Assembly (NCBI GenBank): GCA_003640385.1
Contig: RCAB01000101.1
Location: forward strand, 105,514 to 169,513
Direction of reading: 5' to 3'
Length of the DNA stretch: 64,000 nucleotides
Origin: Setaria digitata
Lineage: Eukaryota > Nematoda > Chromadorea > Rhabditida > Setariidae
Made by a program: the position numbers and the translations under genes
Shown here: one piece after another, positions 11,611-23,190 of the stretch
How positions within the stretch are numbered: position 1 is the first letter of the stretch
How the letters are laid out: the number at the start of each line of letters is the position of its first letter
The notes under the pieces: model-generated
Told to the model about the DNA's origin: nothing
The model's database searches: none
The model's input: only the letters and a program-made list of their open reading frames with translations

Positions 11611-14600
11611 ATGATGGAAGATACCGGAGAAGAGCTCGTGAATTTAGCACCTATGCGTGTTCGACGTGATAGTGTACAGTCAACTGTTGCTGATTGTTAG
11701 TTTTTGTTTTTCTCAGTATTTTATTTAAAATAATTGCAATCGACAATCACACAAACAGTTTTTGGTATTCTTTGCCAGTACTGAAACTTTTGTGAATATT
11801 CCTAGACTTTTATCCCTTTTACTAGTGTTTGTTCACGATCATACAGAAAGGAGGAATCTTACATTTTTTTTTTCTGCTAATAGACATCACTGAATAAAAT
11901 TGTATTCAGTCTGTTCGTTCTTTTTTTTTTTTTCTTTTTGCATTAAAGTATCATTTCTTTAATGAAAGTTATTTTATTAGTAAAACAAAAATAGAATTAC
12001 ACATAGCTACAGAGTTATTTATGATCGAAGAAGGATAATTTTTCTAAATTTCCCAGATTTGGCCTACGAAGCGAAACGTTCTTCACAACCAAGTCTTTTG
12101 GAATCAGATACTATAATTGATGGCATTGATGTATCAGCATATTTTGAGCCATTGAATGCGTCAGCATCTCCTGTTGAAGAAACTAACGATGACTTAGAAT
12201 TTAACGAACCATTGGAACGGTTCATGCGTAATGAAATTGCCTACAATGAATTCATGGAGATGACAGGTAAAGAAATTGCCATACCAAATGTATGAAAAGA
12301 GCTGGTTCAATTAATCAATTTAAAGCGTTCATTCTGTTTTGCTTTCCCATTTTCTTGCAGAATGCATTAGTTTTTGCATGGATCGGTTATTATCCAATTT
12401 ACTTGTAAAAAAAAAATCCAATTTACTTGTAGGATTTACCTAACACAGGGTTAAAAATCCCTGTCTGCCAAACTTAAAAATAGCTGATTTCACATTTCAA
12501 TATAAATATAAGAAAGTGTAATATATAAAAACGTTTTTCTTGCTAAAGGCCTGGTATAGTTGACCATTTGCACCAGTCGTAATTATTAAGAAAACTATTC
12601 AGTTTTACTACAAAAGAAAGATTTTTGCAGGCGGTGTTGGATTGGATGAAGAAGAAGCAGATTACGATGTTAATGAAAGTAAAATTAAGCTTTTGCTAAA
12701 TTTCTCTTTTCAAATAAAAACTTTATTGTTATGATTCAACTTATACAAATGGGTTTATTTGCAGCTAGTATGGATTATGGCAAAAGATCCCGGACGCAAC
12801 ATACATCTTCAGAGTTAGCCTTTTCTTATTCAGTTATTTATTTCTCAGATTTATCCTCAGATAGGAAGTACTGCTATGAAGTTGACATGAATAAATATGC
12901 ACACCCTAGTAGAAATCTCAATGGCCTTCGTTTGCAGATGTGTTTTCCGATCATATTGTCTTTCCAAGCATGACATTTTCCACTTCTACTTATTGCTATT
13001 GAAGTTTTAGCTGAAAGCANAAATAAATATGCACGCCCTAGTAGAAATCTCAATGGCCTTCGTTTGGAGATGTGTTTTTCGATCATATTGTCTTTCTAAG
13101 CATGACATTTTCCACTTCTACTTATTGCTATTGAAGTTTTAGCTGAAAGCATCTTGTTATTTTTCTGTTACAATTACATTAGCAACTGATGAGCAGAGGA
13201 GAGGTTAAACGATGTTTCATATTGGAAAGTAAATTTTGCTTCAGTCAAACTAATGAGATGGAAGTTGAAAATGAAGCGGATAATGATGGATACGACGATG
13301 TTTTTGCTGAAAATGATGAAATTCCGAGCACGTCTTTTGTGAATGTTAGTTCGTTGAAATCCAACTTTTAATGATGAAAGATGTCTGGCCTTTTTGCTCG
13401 GTATAAATGACCAGCTTATAGACTTTTTGCAGTCAGTGTGACACAAGCCGTCATTTTTCATAAGCTTCTTTCTATTCTTCGTCCTAATTATCATACGGCT
13501 TAATGCTGAAGGACTTGAATTACTACTTCATTTGATACTAGTTTTTCTCTAGAATGCACTTTCGCTAACTTTTCCTTTTAGGAATCATCGATTTCAAAGA
13601 TAGCACCACATGAACGATCTCTGGAAGAAGTTGATGAAGATCGATTATTAGGCATACCACTGGAACTCAGAAATAGTGAAGTATTTGCTGAAGCAGTTCC
13701 AGGAACAAAGAGTGTTGGATTTGGTGGCGAAAGACGAATGAAGACGAACAAGTCAGTTTTGTATTTTGGAATAGACATTCATAAGTACGTACAGAGTTTA
13801 CGAATGTTTCAATTATTTTAAAGTTGTAATATTACTCATATTAACAACTGCTGACAGGAATGACATGAACTGAGAATTTTTCAGGACACTGGATGCATTA
13901 ATCGGACAGGCAAATGTTATTTATGCAAAAGGTCGAACAAAAGAGGCATTAACGATGTTATTGGAAGTATGGCAATTTATTATTTAAAATATTATATGCG
14001 GGATTTGTCTTTTTTTAAACATTTATTTTAATAAATCGGAATCGAAATTACTTCAACATAGGGTACATAGGTTTAGAAATATTTTTTCTTTCAGGTAATC
14101 AGGCAAGAACCACGTAATCCGGAACCATATCGACAGGTTGCTGATATCTACAACGACCTAAATCGACCTCAGAAATCGTTGCAGTATGGTTTGCTGGCGG
14201 CCCATTTGAACGGGAATCGTACATCTGCTGTAGAATGGGCCGATCTGGGCGATTATGCTTTCAAATTGGGCAAAAGTGAAGAGGCTGCTGCTTGTTATGG
14301 AAGAGGTTAGTATTGGTGGTGATCTTATTCTCTTCTTCATACATTTCGTTTTATTGTTATCGTGATATAATTTATAACAGTATATTGGTAATTTATCGCC
14401 TATCACGTGGACATCATTTGTTACATATATATTTAAACTATACAGATTTAGGTATATGCGTTGCGACTTATATCTAAATGTTTCTGCTTTTATCATCTTC
14501 TTTTGTAGCAATACGGGCTGACTCGACCAATCATTTTTATTACGAGAAAAGGATTGAAGCACTTGAGAAAGCTGGACTTAGTGTTCTTGCCATGCGAACA

Positions 14601-17600
14601 CGGTTCATGGCTGCACAGTCAGTCGACAGAGGACAAGTAGATTTCGAATGGTTTAGGAACATGATAACTATTGTAAGTTACTATTTAGTTTATGGTGGTT
14701 ATGCAAGTGTTAGAACGATGACTCTCCTTTGTAACTGGATGGAGCGGAATGATTTGAGAGTTTGTATGGTGAGCATATTTCAAAAATTGTCAAGATCCTT
14801 GCAGTACATGACCGGAATGACCGGACATGGTGCTGCAGTAAGGATCATGGTCGATGTTATATGAGACTTATGTGATTGTATTCATAAGCAGGTTATTGAG
14901 CATTACATATATTATAAGGGACTTTTTTGCAATATAAATATTTTATCGTCAGGCTGCTGATCATTACATCAAAGTAAATGATGAGGAAAAAGCAATAGCA
15001 ACGTTAGAAACATTTGTCCTCCGCAGTCGTGAATATAATCGTGATGCTACCGAACAGCACAAGACTGTCGTCCGTAAGTTTTATCGGTAAACTGTTGAGG
15101 AATTCTAGTCTTTAAACAATGACCAAAAAATTTTAGGCTTGTTGATGAATAGTCATCGTTTCGAAGACGCTGCGAAGTCCGTTTTCGCTCTTTGTCCAGG
15201 AATTACAGCTCTCGATGAAATGGGACGTTTTGCTGTTGAGGTGATCAGGACAGAGCTTTCTATTATTTTTGGTTTTACCATGTTGCAATGGTTAATGTAG
15301 AAAGATCATTTCAGTACTCGTTACTAAGTCGAAAGGCGCACATCGCTTTTAGTGAAACGAAACCTTCTGGCAAGCAGAGACTCGCCTAGATATAATAATT
15401 AAGATTGAATAGTATGAAACATTTTGTTTTGTATTTTTCTGACTTCATGTCAATTTTTGCGTTGAGTCATACTACACTACCTATACGTGTATTATCGATA
15501 TTGTTAATCATTTATCGAATTTAGATTAAGTACAACAATGCGAGTTATACAGTAAAACCATTTCCTCCCGAAAAAGTGCATCGTTTTGTTGTTGGTGAAA
15601 GTTTGCCGACTGTTTTCCTCGCACGTCTTGTTATTTGTTTTATCAGGCTTGGTCGTAAAGATCTAGCTCCGGTAGGCTCTTTTGTGCTGCATCGAATATT
15701 GTTAATTGGGGTATATTTAACAAGATGCGCTGTAGATTGTGTTAATAGGAATCAAAAAAAAAAAATTTATTCTAATTATGGTATATATTAAGAGTTTGTT
15801 TTCAGTGAAGCCATCAGGGGTAAAACATCTAGCAGATGAGTGGGGATTAATTACCTTGAAGTGTCAATTTCAAATATATTTGTGTGTAGTAACGAGTATT
15901 TCATTTTGGATGCAATTTACAAATATGAAAATGAAATTATACGATTTGTTGATTTTTTCAGACTCTCGTGGATAAACTTTTCGAAAGGGCTATTTTACAA
16001 CAAGACAATGAAGTTTATTTAGATATAGCACGTGCTTATCACGCTGTTGACTGCGTTGCACATGCCCAAAAATATATGGAACATCTTTTGGCCCGTCCAC
16101 ATTTTCTGGATGTGGCTGAAGCATGGTATCTTTATGGTCTCTTTCTTTCCGTATGTTTTTTTTTATCTGGTTTGTTTTTATATTTTTAAATTTAGTAGAG
16201 TAAATTGGATTTTTTCTTCAAATTTACTTTCGTTTTAATTTTCGTTTTCACTTGAGAACAGCATTCATTTCAAATATCTAAATAATTTTTAGATTCGTAA
16301 AAAATATGACGAAGCATGTAAAGCTTATCAGCGTGCACTGGACTTGCAGCCGTCACATGTCGATGCACGTATCAATTACTCAACTATTCAGCAACGACTG
16401 GGTATGGTTGATGAAGCGTTCGAAACATTACGAGAGTATGTATTGGATGCTGGAAGTAGTTTACCGGCAAGTAGTTAATTATTTGTTCTTTTTCTTCGGA
16501 TCAAATGGGATTATTTGTTTACTGCAATATTTTCATGATCTAATGCCAACCTTTACAACACTATCAGATTCCTTTCCTTTTCTCATTTCTTTTATAATTT
16601 AGCTTTTTTATTGCTTAACCGCTTTCCCTTTATAGGATGAAAGGTTGTTAGTGCGTCAAGCTGATTTCTTATTTGAACGCAAGCGAGTGGACGAATTTGC
16701 TCGTTGCGTCCGAATGTTACTGGCGCCCCATTTTTATGAAATTTATTTGAACAATATGGCCTTATTGAAAAAGAGATTATTAGCAAGCGAACGTGGAAGT
16801 AATTTTTCGTGGTATTTTCTGTAAAATTTTGTGTACTTTCATGGAAGAGCGTGGTTTTTTTCTTATCTTTTTTAAGTAAGTTTTTGACTAAGTATAAGGA
16901 TTTCATTTGTTGTCTTCAAAGATTGTCATATATTACATATTACTTAACATTAAGCTGAATGCGAACAAATCCATATAACACAGTGAATTTAGCTGTTTGC
17001 CATGGTATTCGTGTGCAAGCATTCAATGCAGTGCGTGGCTCAGCGTTTGAAAAATATGTGAAACGTGTAGGGCAACTTGCAGCGGCAGAGGAGCGTGCAC
17101 CAAGCGAAATTACAGGAACACAGGTCTTTTAGTAGGATTAATTATATGCTTCAAACATGTGATAACTCTCGGCTAGAACGAAAATGTACACTGTAGAAAT
17201 TAATTTGCTTATTGTCATTCCAAAGTCCAGGAACTAGAAATTGTAAGAAACATTTGTTTCTGCAGTTTCTTTAATGCATCTCCTTACGATGTCCTTATTT
17301 TTTACATTTGCGTCCTTATTTATTTCCTTTCCTTAAAAATTCCTGGGTCTCCTAAGCAGTATAAGCTTTCCCACCTGAAGTCAAAAATTATTCACTTACC
17401 CATTAAATCCACTAGAAATAACTTTCGTTTTCTATATAATCCATTTCCAGCTACATGATTACTGTTTCAAATTATTGGAGACATTGCTGCAGCAAAAGAG
17501 ATGCTTGGATGCACTGCATGTTTGCTGCTTTGCTTACTTGCAACCACTTATTAGCAAAAATATCAAGTAAGTCTCCTTTCACTATTATCACGAAGTCGTA

Positions 17601-19784
17601 TCAGATTAAATTTTAAAATTTACGAACTTTTACAGTTTGTTATATTGTTACGCAGGCTAGGACGACCTCTATATTTATTTTACATTTTTTTTTTCATACT
17701 TTTTTTAACATTTTTTTTTCAGAACATTGGAAACATTCCAGAACTTATTGCTGTATTGTTCAGTACAGGCACATGTTTGGCCACTTGCATTCGAATACTT
17801 ACGATGGTTCCACACACTTTCAGTGGTTAAATACTTTTTCTAATTTGCGAGTTACTTTTTAGATAATTTTTCTAATCAATGAATTATTAAGTGTAGCTTA
17901 ATTCCTGCTGAAAGCGTAAGGTATTATAATCTGATTTTGAATTGTTCAGTAGCTCTGGTTGTTTAAAGGAATTTTTGCTTGTAAACGTAGTCTTCAGCTG
18001 TTCTGTCTTAACAGATAATTAGTGCTAGTAATGATCTAACTGCTTGGCGAATTTGTCCGCAGTACTCTGGTGGCGATCGTCTGTCTATTTCATCATGATG
18101 TTTATGCAATAGCTCTAAAATCGCGCTGCATTTCTTTGCAGAATAACCACCCGTTGTTGTTGCCGTCTAATCGTGACCTGTTGTTCACACGTATATTTAA
18201 TGCGATGAATTTTGTTTTCTGCCATTCGCAAAATGTTAGCTATCATCGGTATATAATGAGAGCACTGGCACGCACCCCGGGAAATTTAGCACTTCAAATG
18301 ATTTCTGGAAATAATTCCCTAATTACTGGTGCTTATCGTCATGCTCTTGGTGAGTGCTCGTAGTGTATTTTCATTGCTACTATTATAAAAATATTTTCAA
18401 GAGTTTTCCAAAGAATTTAATATATTTATCATTAACGTTGTTTCATTCTAAACACAAACTTAACCTTCAGAATGTTAGAATACTTTCAGAGGATTGCAAA
18501 CCAACTGATTACAGGTGAATACTTGCGTGTATGGAAACAAGTTCCGGATAATCCACTGGTTTGCATGCTCATTGGTCTTACATTTGTTCATATGTCTTGC
18601 AAGAAAGATATATTCAGTCGTCATATGGTAGCACTTAGAGTAAGTTTTTTAATTTGATGAATATAACACCTTCTTTGTAAGATTAGGGAACCGTTTTTTT
18701 TTTGAGAAATCAAAATGATATATTTTATGTTTTATGAAACTATATGATGATATGTGAATAGGTAGAATGGAAATGAACGCGTTCTATCCCACTTGATTGT
18801 TATTTTTCAATATTGCCATTAAGTGACCTAGGAAACACCAATAATGAATAGTGTCCATTCCAGACACAATACATATTCATTATGAATGTACTTTACGCTT
18901 TTTATTGTTTGTAGGCTTCTGTTTCCCGCTCTGTTTCTCCTTTCTTCCCTCTCCAAATCCGTCTAATACGTTAGGAGATGACGTCTGCACGTCTTGTACG
19001 CATCCACTCTTCCTCTCTTGAGTCATGTAACTCACTTTAATTTAGGGTAACCTTCAACCCTTAGCTGTGCGTAATTTATCACTGATCTGTTGGTAAAAAG
19101 AATACCAAGTTAACGAAACAATTATTTCACTAATTTTAAAGGGTCTGGCGTTTATGAATCGCTACCAGAAACTACGTGGTAATAATCAGGAGACTTATTA
19201 CAATATTGGACGAATGTTCCACCAAATGAACATATTGCCTTTGGCCATGTATTTTTACGGGAAATGCCTGAAAGTGATCTCTTGTTATTTGTGTGTTTTT
19301 TTTTTCGTTTTATAATTACTCGAAGTTCGACGCGTGAGTCTTACTATTTTCAGAGTTAGAAAAAACCTGAATTTTCTGAACTTAGAAGTGCTAAATTGAA
19401 ATACTGTAGTTTCGATTTTTCCAGGCTGATATTCCGAAACTTGTAGTTGCAGATGAAGCGACAGGGGAAGAACATACGGTAGAGGCTGACGAGTAAATTT
19501 TTTATTTGTTCTCAACTTAACTCTTTTCGAAAGATATTTGAGTTTGATAAACATTTACTAATTTTTTTACCCCAAATTATTTTTTTTTTTCAGCTGCATA
19601 TTAAGATTGTTAGAGATATCGTCATAATGTCACATACGATCAGTTTTGTTAATTATACAATTCGCTTTAATTTAGGTATAATCTTCGACCCATGGCTGCC
19701 CATAATTTAGCACTGATCTATATGGCAAGTGGAAATAACTATGTCGCTCGAAATTTGCTAGAGAGATATTGCTGCGTGGAATAA
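11611..19784 (+). CDS. GTF3C3: General transcription factor IIIC subunit 3 (TFIIIC TPR subunit), 23 exons
   Basis: TPR scaffold of TFIIIC, the factor that binds A/B boxes of tRNA genes and recruits TFIIIB and Pol III. Exons: 11611-11695, 12057-12266, 12631-12678, 12765-12813, 13245-13344, 13582-13751, 13885-13966, 14095-14305, 14509-14672, 14953-15073, 15137-15240, 15525-15671, 15962-16150, 16293-16466, 16636-16798, 16993-17123, 17451-17566, 17723-17825, 18142-18349, 18515-18639, 19142-19273, 19425-19492, 19676-19784. The frame closes at 1002 aa (human about 886). An acidic N-terminus is followed by TPRs: ALIGQANVIYAKGRTKEAL, EPYRQVADIYNDLNRPQKSL, DEACKAYQRALDLQPSHVDA. The C-terminal signature is well conserved: HSQNVSYHRYIMRAL, PLVCMLIGLTFVHMS, GLAFMNRYQKLRG, YYNIGRMFHQM and AAHNLALIYMASGN. 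Intron 14 uses a GC donor. The exon 18/19 junction (ends 17825, resumes 18142) is the least certain. ATG 11611 follows an AG directly and is doubled (MM). Confidence 0.93.
12891..13151. repeat. Direct duplication around a single N (intron 4 of GTF3C3)
   Basis: About 129 bp before the N at 13020 recur after it with a few substitutions. It is entirely intronic, so it does not alter the protein. It looks like two overlapping contig ends placed side by side (see findings). Confidence 0.85.
16467..16635 (+). other. GC-AG intron in GTF3C3
   Basis: The donor is ccg|gcaagt instead of gt. The acceptor is tttatag|gatgaa. Splicing here joins SSLP to DERLL in frame and matches the family pattern. Reading through reaches a stop within a few codons. 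Confidence 0.75.
19031..19104 (+). pseudogene. Degenerate copy of the terminal GTF3C3 exon inside intron 20
   Basis: This segment resembles the acceptor and first half of the real last exon (19664-19738). Shared words are ctttaatttagg, the cttc-accc block, gtaattta/ataattta and cactgatct. The reading frame is broken: after the pseudo-acceptor, acccttag supplies an early stop. It lies upstream of exons 21 and 22, so it is a displaced remnant of a local duplication. Confidence 0.7.
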
Positions 19785-20476
19785 ATTCATTCGTAACTAT
19801 TCCAGTAAAAAAAAATTTTATTTAGCTCTTTATATGCAGAAGATTAAAAATCTTAGTATCATTGAGTAATTCTTTATAAATATTTCTCACATTCTATTTT
19901 CGCTTGATGACTTTAGTGTCTTCATTTTTTATATGTTCTCACCAAATTTATCTTTTATCACATTGTTAATTCCTTTTGTAACTACATAATTAATGGTTTC
20001 CAAACTAACTTTGATAACTGAATCTTATTTGACAGCTGACTTAGTAAACCATTCTTTCTTGTTTTATCTTTATTCTTGATGGGTATGATAACATCTGTTT
20101 CATAAATTAATCGGATAGTATAATAAATGGCTCCTGATTTGAAATCTTTATACAATATTGATCAGATAATACATTAAAAAATAAATGGGTGGCATGCTTT
20201 GTTGATTTTCTTTGGTTATTCCTTAACCTTGGTTAATTCATTATTTGAATCTATAAAGTTTCGCGATAAGTTTAAATTGAATTTTTGGAATGCAGTTTGT
20301 ACAACTGTTAAGTAAGGATGCTAATATATTTACAGACAATCTCAATCTTGTCTGTTAATTGAATCCAGTGTTAAATCATTGCCCTTCATCAGTAGAATTA
20401 GATTTGTATGCAAATCCATCTGTATTATCACTATTTCTATTTAAGACTGTATTTTGATTAATATCACAAAAGAAAC
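19785..20476. other. Intergenic spacer GTF3C3 / san-1
   Basis: 692 bp, AT-rich, without an open exon. An AATAAA hexamer overlaps the GTF3C3 stop codon (19780-19785) and taataaat occurs near 20121. Either could be part of 3'-end formation, but no strong claim is possible. Confidence 0.5.
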
Positions 20477-23190
20477 ATGACTGGTACGATGGAACACGAG
20501 TGGGAGTTGAATCGTGAAAATATCCGTCCACTCAGAAGTGGGAGAAAAGTCAAATCCATAAATAGTATATTTGGTGGTAAGTTTCGTTTATAAACAGTGA
20601 GTTGGTCATCTTATACCCACCTATGCCTATCTAACAATTTACGTATCTGTTGTTTCTGTTTTCAGAAGCATAAAGTATTTCTCCTTAAGTGTTAGTTTCA
20701 GGTCCGTAAATATGCGTTTAATTTCATTCCATTTAACAACTTACTATTGTAAGTTAATAATATCAATATATAATATCAATGCAGTAGCAAAATTATTACT
20801 GTATGTCGTCAAAACTTCTTCCAAACCGTAATGTTGTCAAGATCAGTAGTTTAGAAAATATACTCTCGGGTTTCTATTCATGCAGGTTCTAAGATCACAA
20901 TGGTCGAAGCCGAAAAGCGTTTTGAGGATGACTTCGAACGAGCGAAAGCTTCGGACAAGCCATTGGATATATGTTTAGAGTACATAATTTGGTTCGAGGA
21001 ACACTTCCCCACAGGTTATACAATGCAACAGTAGTTTTTCATGTGTTTGAGAAAATCCAAATTCTCAACTGCAAATTTCCCGGGAATATTTCAGAAGTCA
21101 TCGAGCATATTTTGTTATTTTCCTTTTTACATAAATTCATAATTCATTTACCATTAGTTGACTGAGGTGAAATAAATTCACGCTGCTGACTAATATAAAG
21201 GAACTGTAATTACGAATCGAAATAGTTGAATGGTCAGTGCTGTTTTTTTTTTTATCGTGAGGTTCGACAGCGATAAAAAAAAAATAGCGATAGTGCTATA
21301 TCATAGATACATGATATAGCACTATCGCTAAATATAGTGGAATGATCAGTTCGCCCCCTTCCCTTATATTAGCCTGAATTAATTCCCCAAACAAAGTTTC
21401 AATATGAACGAAGTTTTACAGGGAAACAATCTCATCTTTTTGCAATGTTAACTCGTATAATCAACGCTTTTGGTTACCGTGAAGAATTTCTTAACGATGA
21501 GAAAATGCTTAAGTTTTGGATAAAATTAATTGAGAATAAATCCGATGCAAATATAGATGCGTTTTTTGAACGTGCTTATCTTGCTGGATGTTGTCGTCGT
21601 TTGGCCAAATTTTATGTTAGATGGGCTGAGGTAAGTATTAATATTTTCCAGTAAATTACTCGGATAGGATCTAAAAATATTTTCCTCAAAAAGCTGTATA
21701 TTATTAGGGATAATTTCTCCAGTAAATTCTCTAGTTATTTTGATGTGGAGAAGAGACGCAAACCAGAGTACAAAATTTTTTTGTTGGTGTTGTCCATCAT
21801 TCTTGCAGAACCAGTAACAGTCAATTGTTTCTGCTGATGTAAAATTCGTTTTTTGAGGCGCGTGAGAGTTCAAATGACATAAATGGGGCGCGAACAGTTC
21901 TGAAACGTGGTCGAGAGCAGTACGCTGAACCGCTGAACTTATTAAATGAAGCATCAGATGCGTTGGAAATGCGTCAAATCCGGGCTTTTCAAAACTTAAA
22001 TGATAGTGAAACTGATCTGTTTTATGAAACTGAATTCAACATACAACGATTAGCACTTGGCCAACTAACAGGTAAATGTGCTGCTTAAAGAGCCCTACAT
22101 ATTATGTTCATAACTAAGTGGTATGAAAAAGTGATTCATTGAAATCTTATACTTGATTTTGAAGGAAAGTGCTGTAAGTCCAAAGTTCAAGTTAATACAT
22201 GTTCTTTCTTCAATCACTGATTTCTAGGCTTGGGTCCAAATCAGGAAGCTCCAGTATTTCGGGATGCATCTAAGATGCCAGGTAGTTTGCGCACTGGTAT
22301 TCGTCGTCAGTTAGCAAATGAAATGAAAGGAAATGGTTTTCAAATTTATCAGGTAAAAAAGTCAAATATGCTTGTTTCTGATCAAATTGACTGAATTCCA
22401 ACTTTTACATTTCAGTTTTTAGTTCTGAAAAGTGTGAAACGCAGTTTTCTCCAATTTGGAAGAGTTGGGTTTTAAAATATTCAATTCTGCATTCATTTCA
22501 TCTGTTTTCTGAATTGGAGGTGAAAAAAATTTATTTGATTTGGTTATAACCATTTTATAGAGTTTCGAGAGTTTTATATTGTAATCTAGGGTAACGAAGT
22601 ATTTGATGACGAGAATTTGTTGGTACCAAAGAGTTTCGGTGATGATTTGGCTCATGTGGCTTTTGCGCAAAATAGTTGGAATCCTACGAAATGGAACGAT
22701 GCACGAATTCGTGGTATTCCGAAAAGAAATGAAATGCATTCCGCTGCTTTCACAGTGAAATATTTGTGTTTCTTTTGAGACAGTAGACTATAATTATTTC
22801 CTGAAATTTATTCCTTTTTTCAAGTTCATTTTGCAAATTATCTTAATCTAGTTCAGGTTTTCAATGAAGACGATGGAGAGGTTAAAGAGGTAAAGCAACG
22901 GAATAAACGTTCACGACTACGAATATTAAACAAGGTTGACAAATTAGTTTATAATTCATTTCTTGAGCACTAACAGCTTAATTCGGACAATTTTGTTTGC
23001 TAAAAGTTGCTTATCCGTTTCTAACGCGTTATTTTAGAAAGGTATTAAAGAGTTGAATTAGTTCTGCGATCCCGAGTAAGATACTTTGAGAGAACAATTA
23101 AGATTTTTTGCATGCACAAGATATTTATGCACTGATCTTTTCCAGGTTATTTCGATGGAAGAATTGTTTGCAGAGCAACTGCAGTTGTAA
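20477..23190 (+). CDS. san-1: Mad3/BubR1-type spindle assembly checkpoint protein (san-1-like)
   Basis: Component of the mitotic checkpoint complex that restrains APC/C-Cdc20 until kinetochores attach. Exons: 20477-20576, 20886-21014, 21422-21630, 21858-22071, 22228-22352, 22590-22754, 22857-22934, 23146-23190; 354 aa, exactly in frame. The N-terminus HEWELNRENIRPLRSGR matches the Mad3/BubR1 start. It is followed by the Mad3/BUB1 homology region 1 TPR fold (LDICLEYIIWFEEHFPTG, FWIKLIENKSDA, AYLAGCCRRLAKFYVRWAE, about residues 45-165). No kinase domain follows, so it is Mad3-like rather than Bub1-like, and its length suits the short nematode form. The KEN box is REN here. The last exon (VISMEELFAEQLQL) resembles a Bub3-binding GLEBS motif. 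If the weak donor aag|gttgac is not used, translation stops at 22973 instead. Start choice: M1 at 20477; M5 at 20489 is an alternative. Confidence 0.88.
21285..21330. repeat. Perfect 20-bp inverted repeat with 6-nt loop (san-1 intron 2)
   Basis: Left arm 21285-21304 is tagcgatagtgctatatcat. Right arm 21311-21330 is its exact reverse complement, and the loop is agatac. The next outer bases (a/a) do not pair. It is intronic and not part of the protein. Confidence 0.95.

Noticed and set aside
18017..18141. Alternative exon of GTF3C3 starting at ataattagt or at the acceptor tccgcag (18062)
   Set aside because: These acceptors give the wrong phase for the preceding exon. The acceptor tttctttgcag at 18141 keeps frame and leads straight into conserved sequence.
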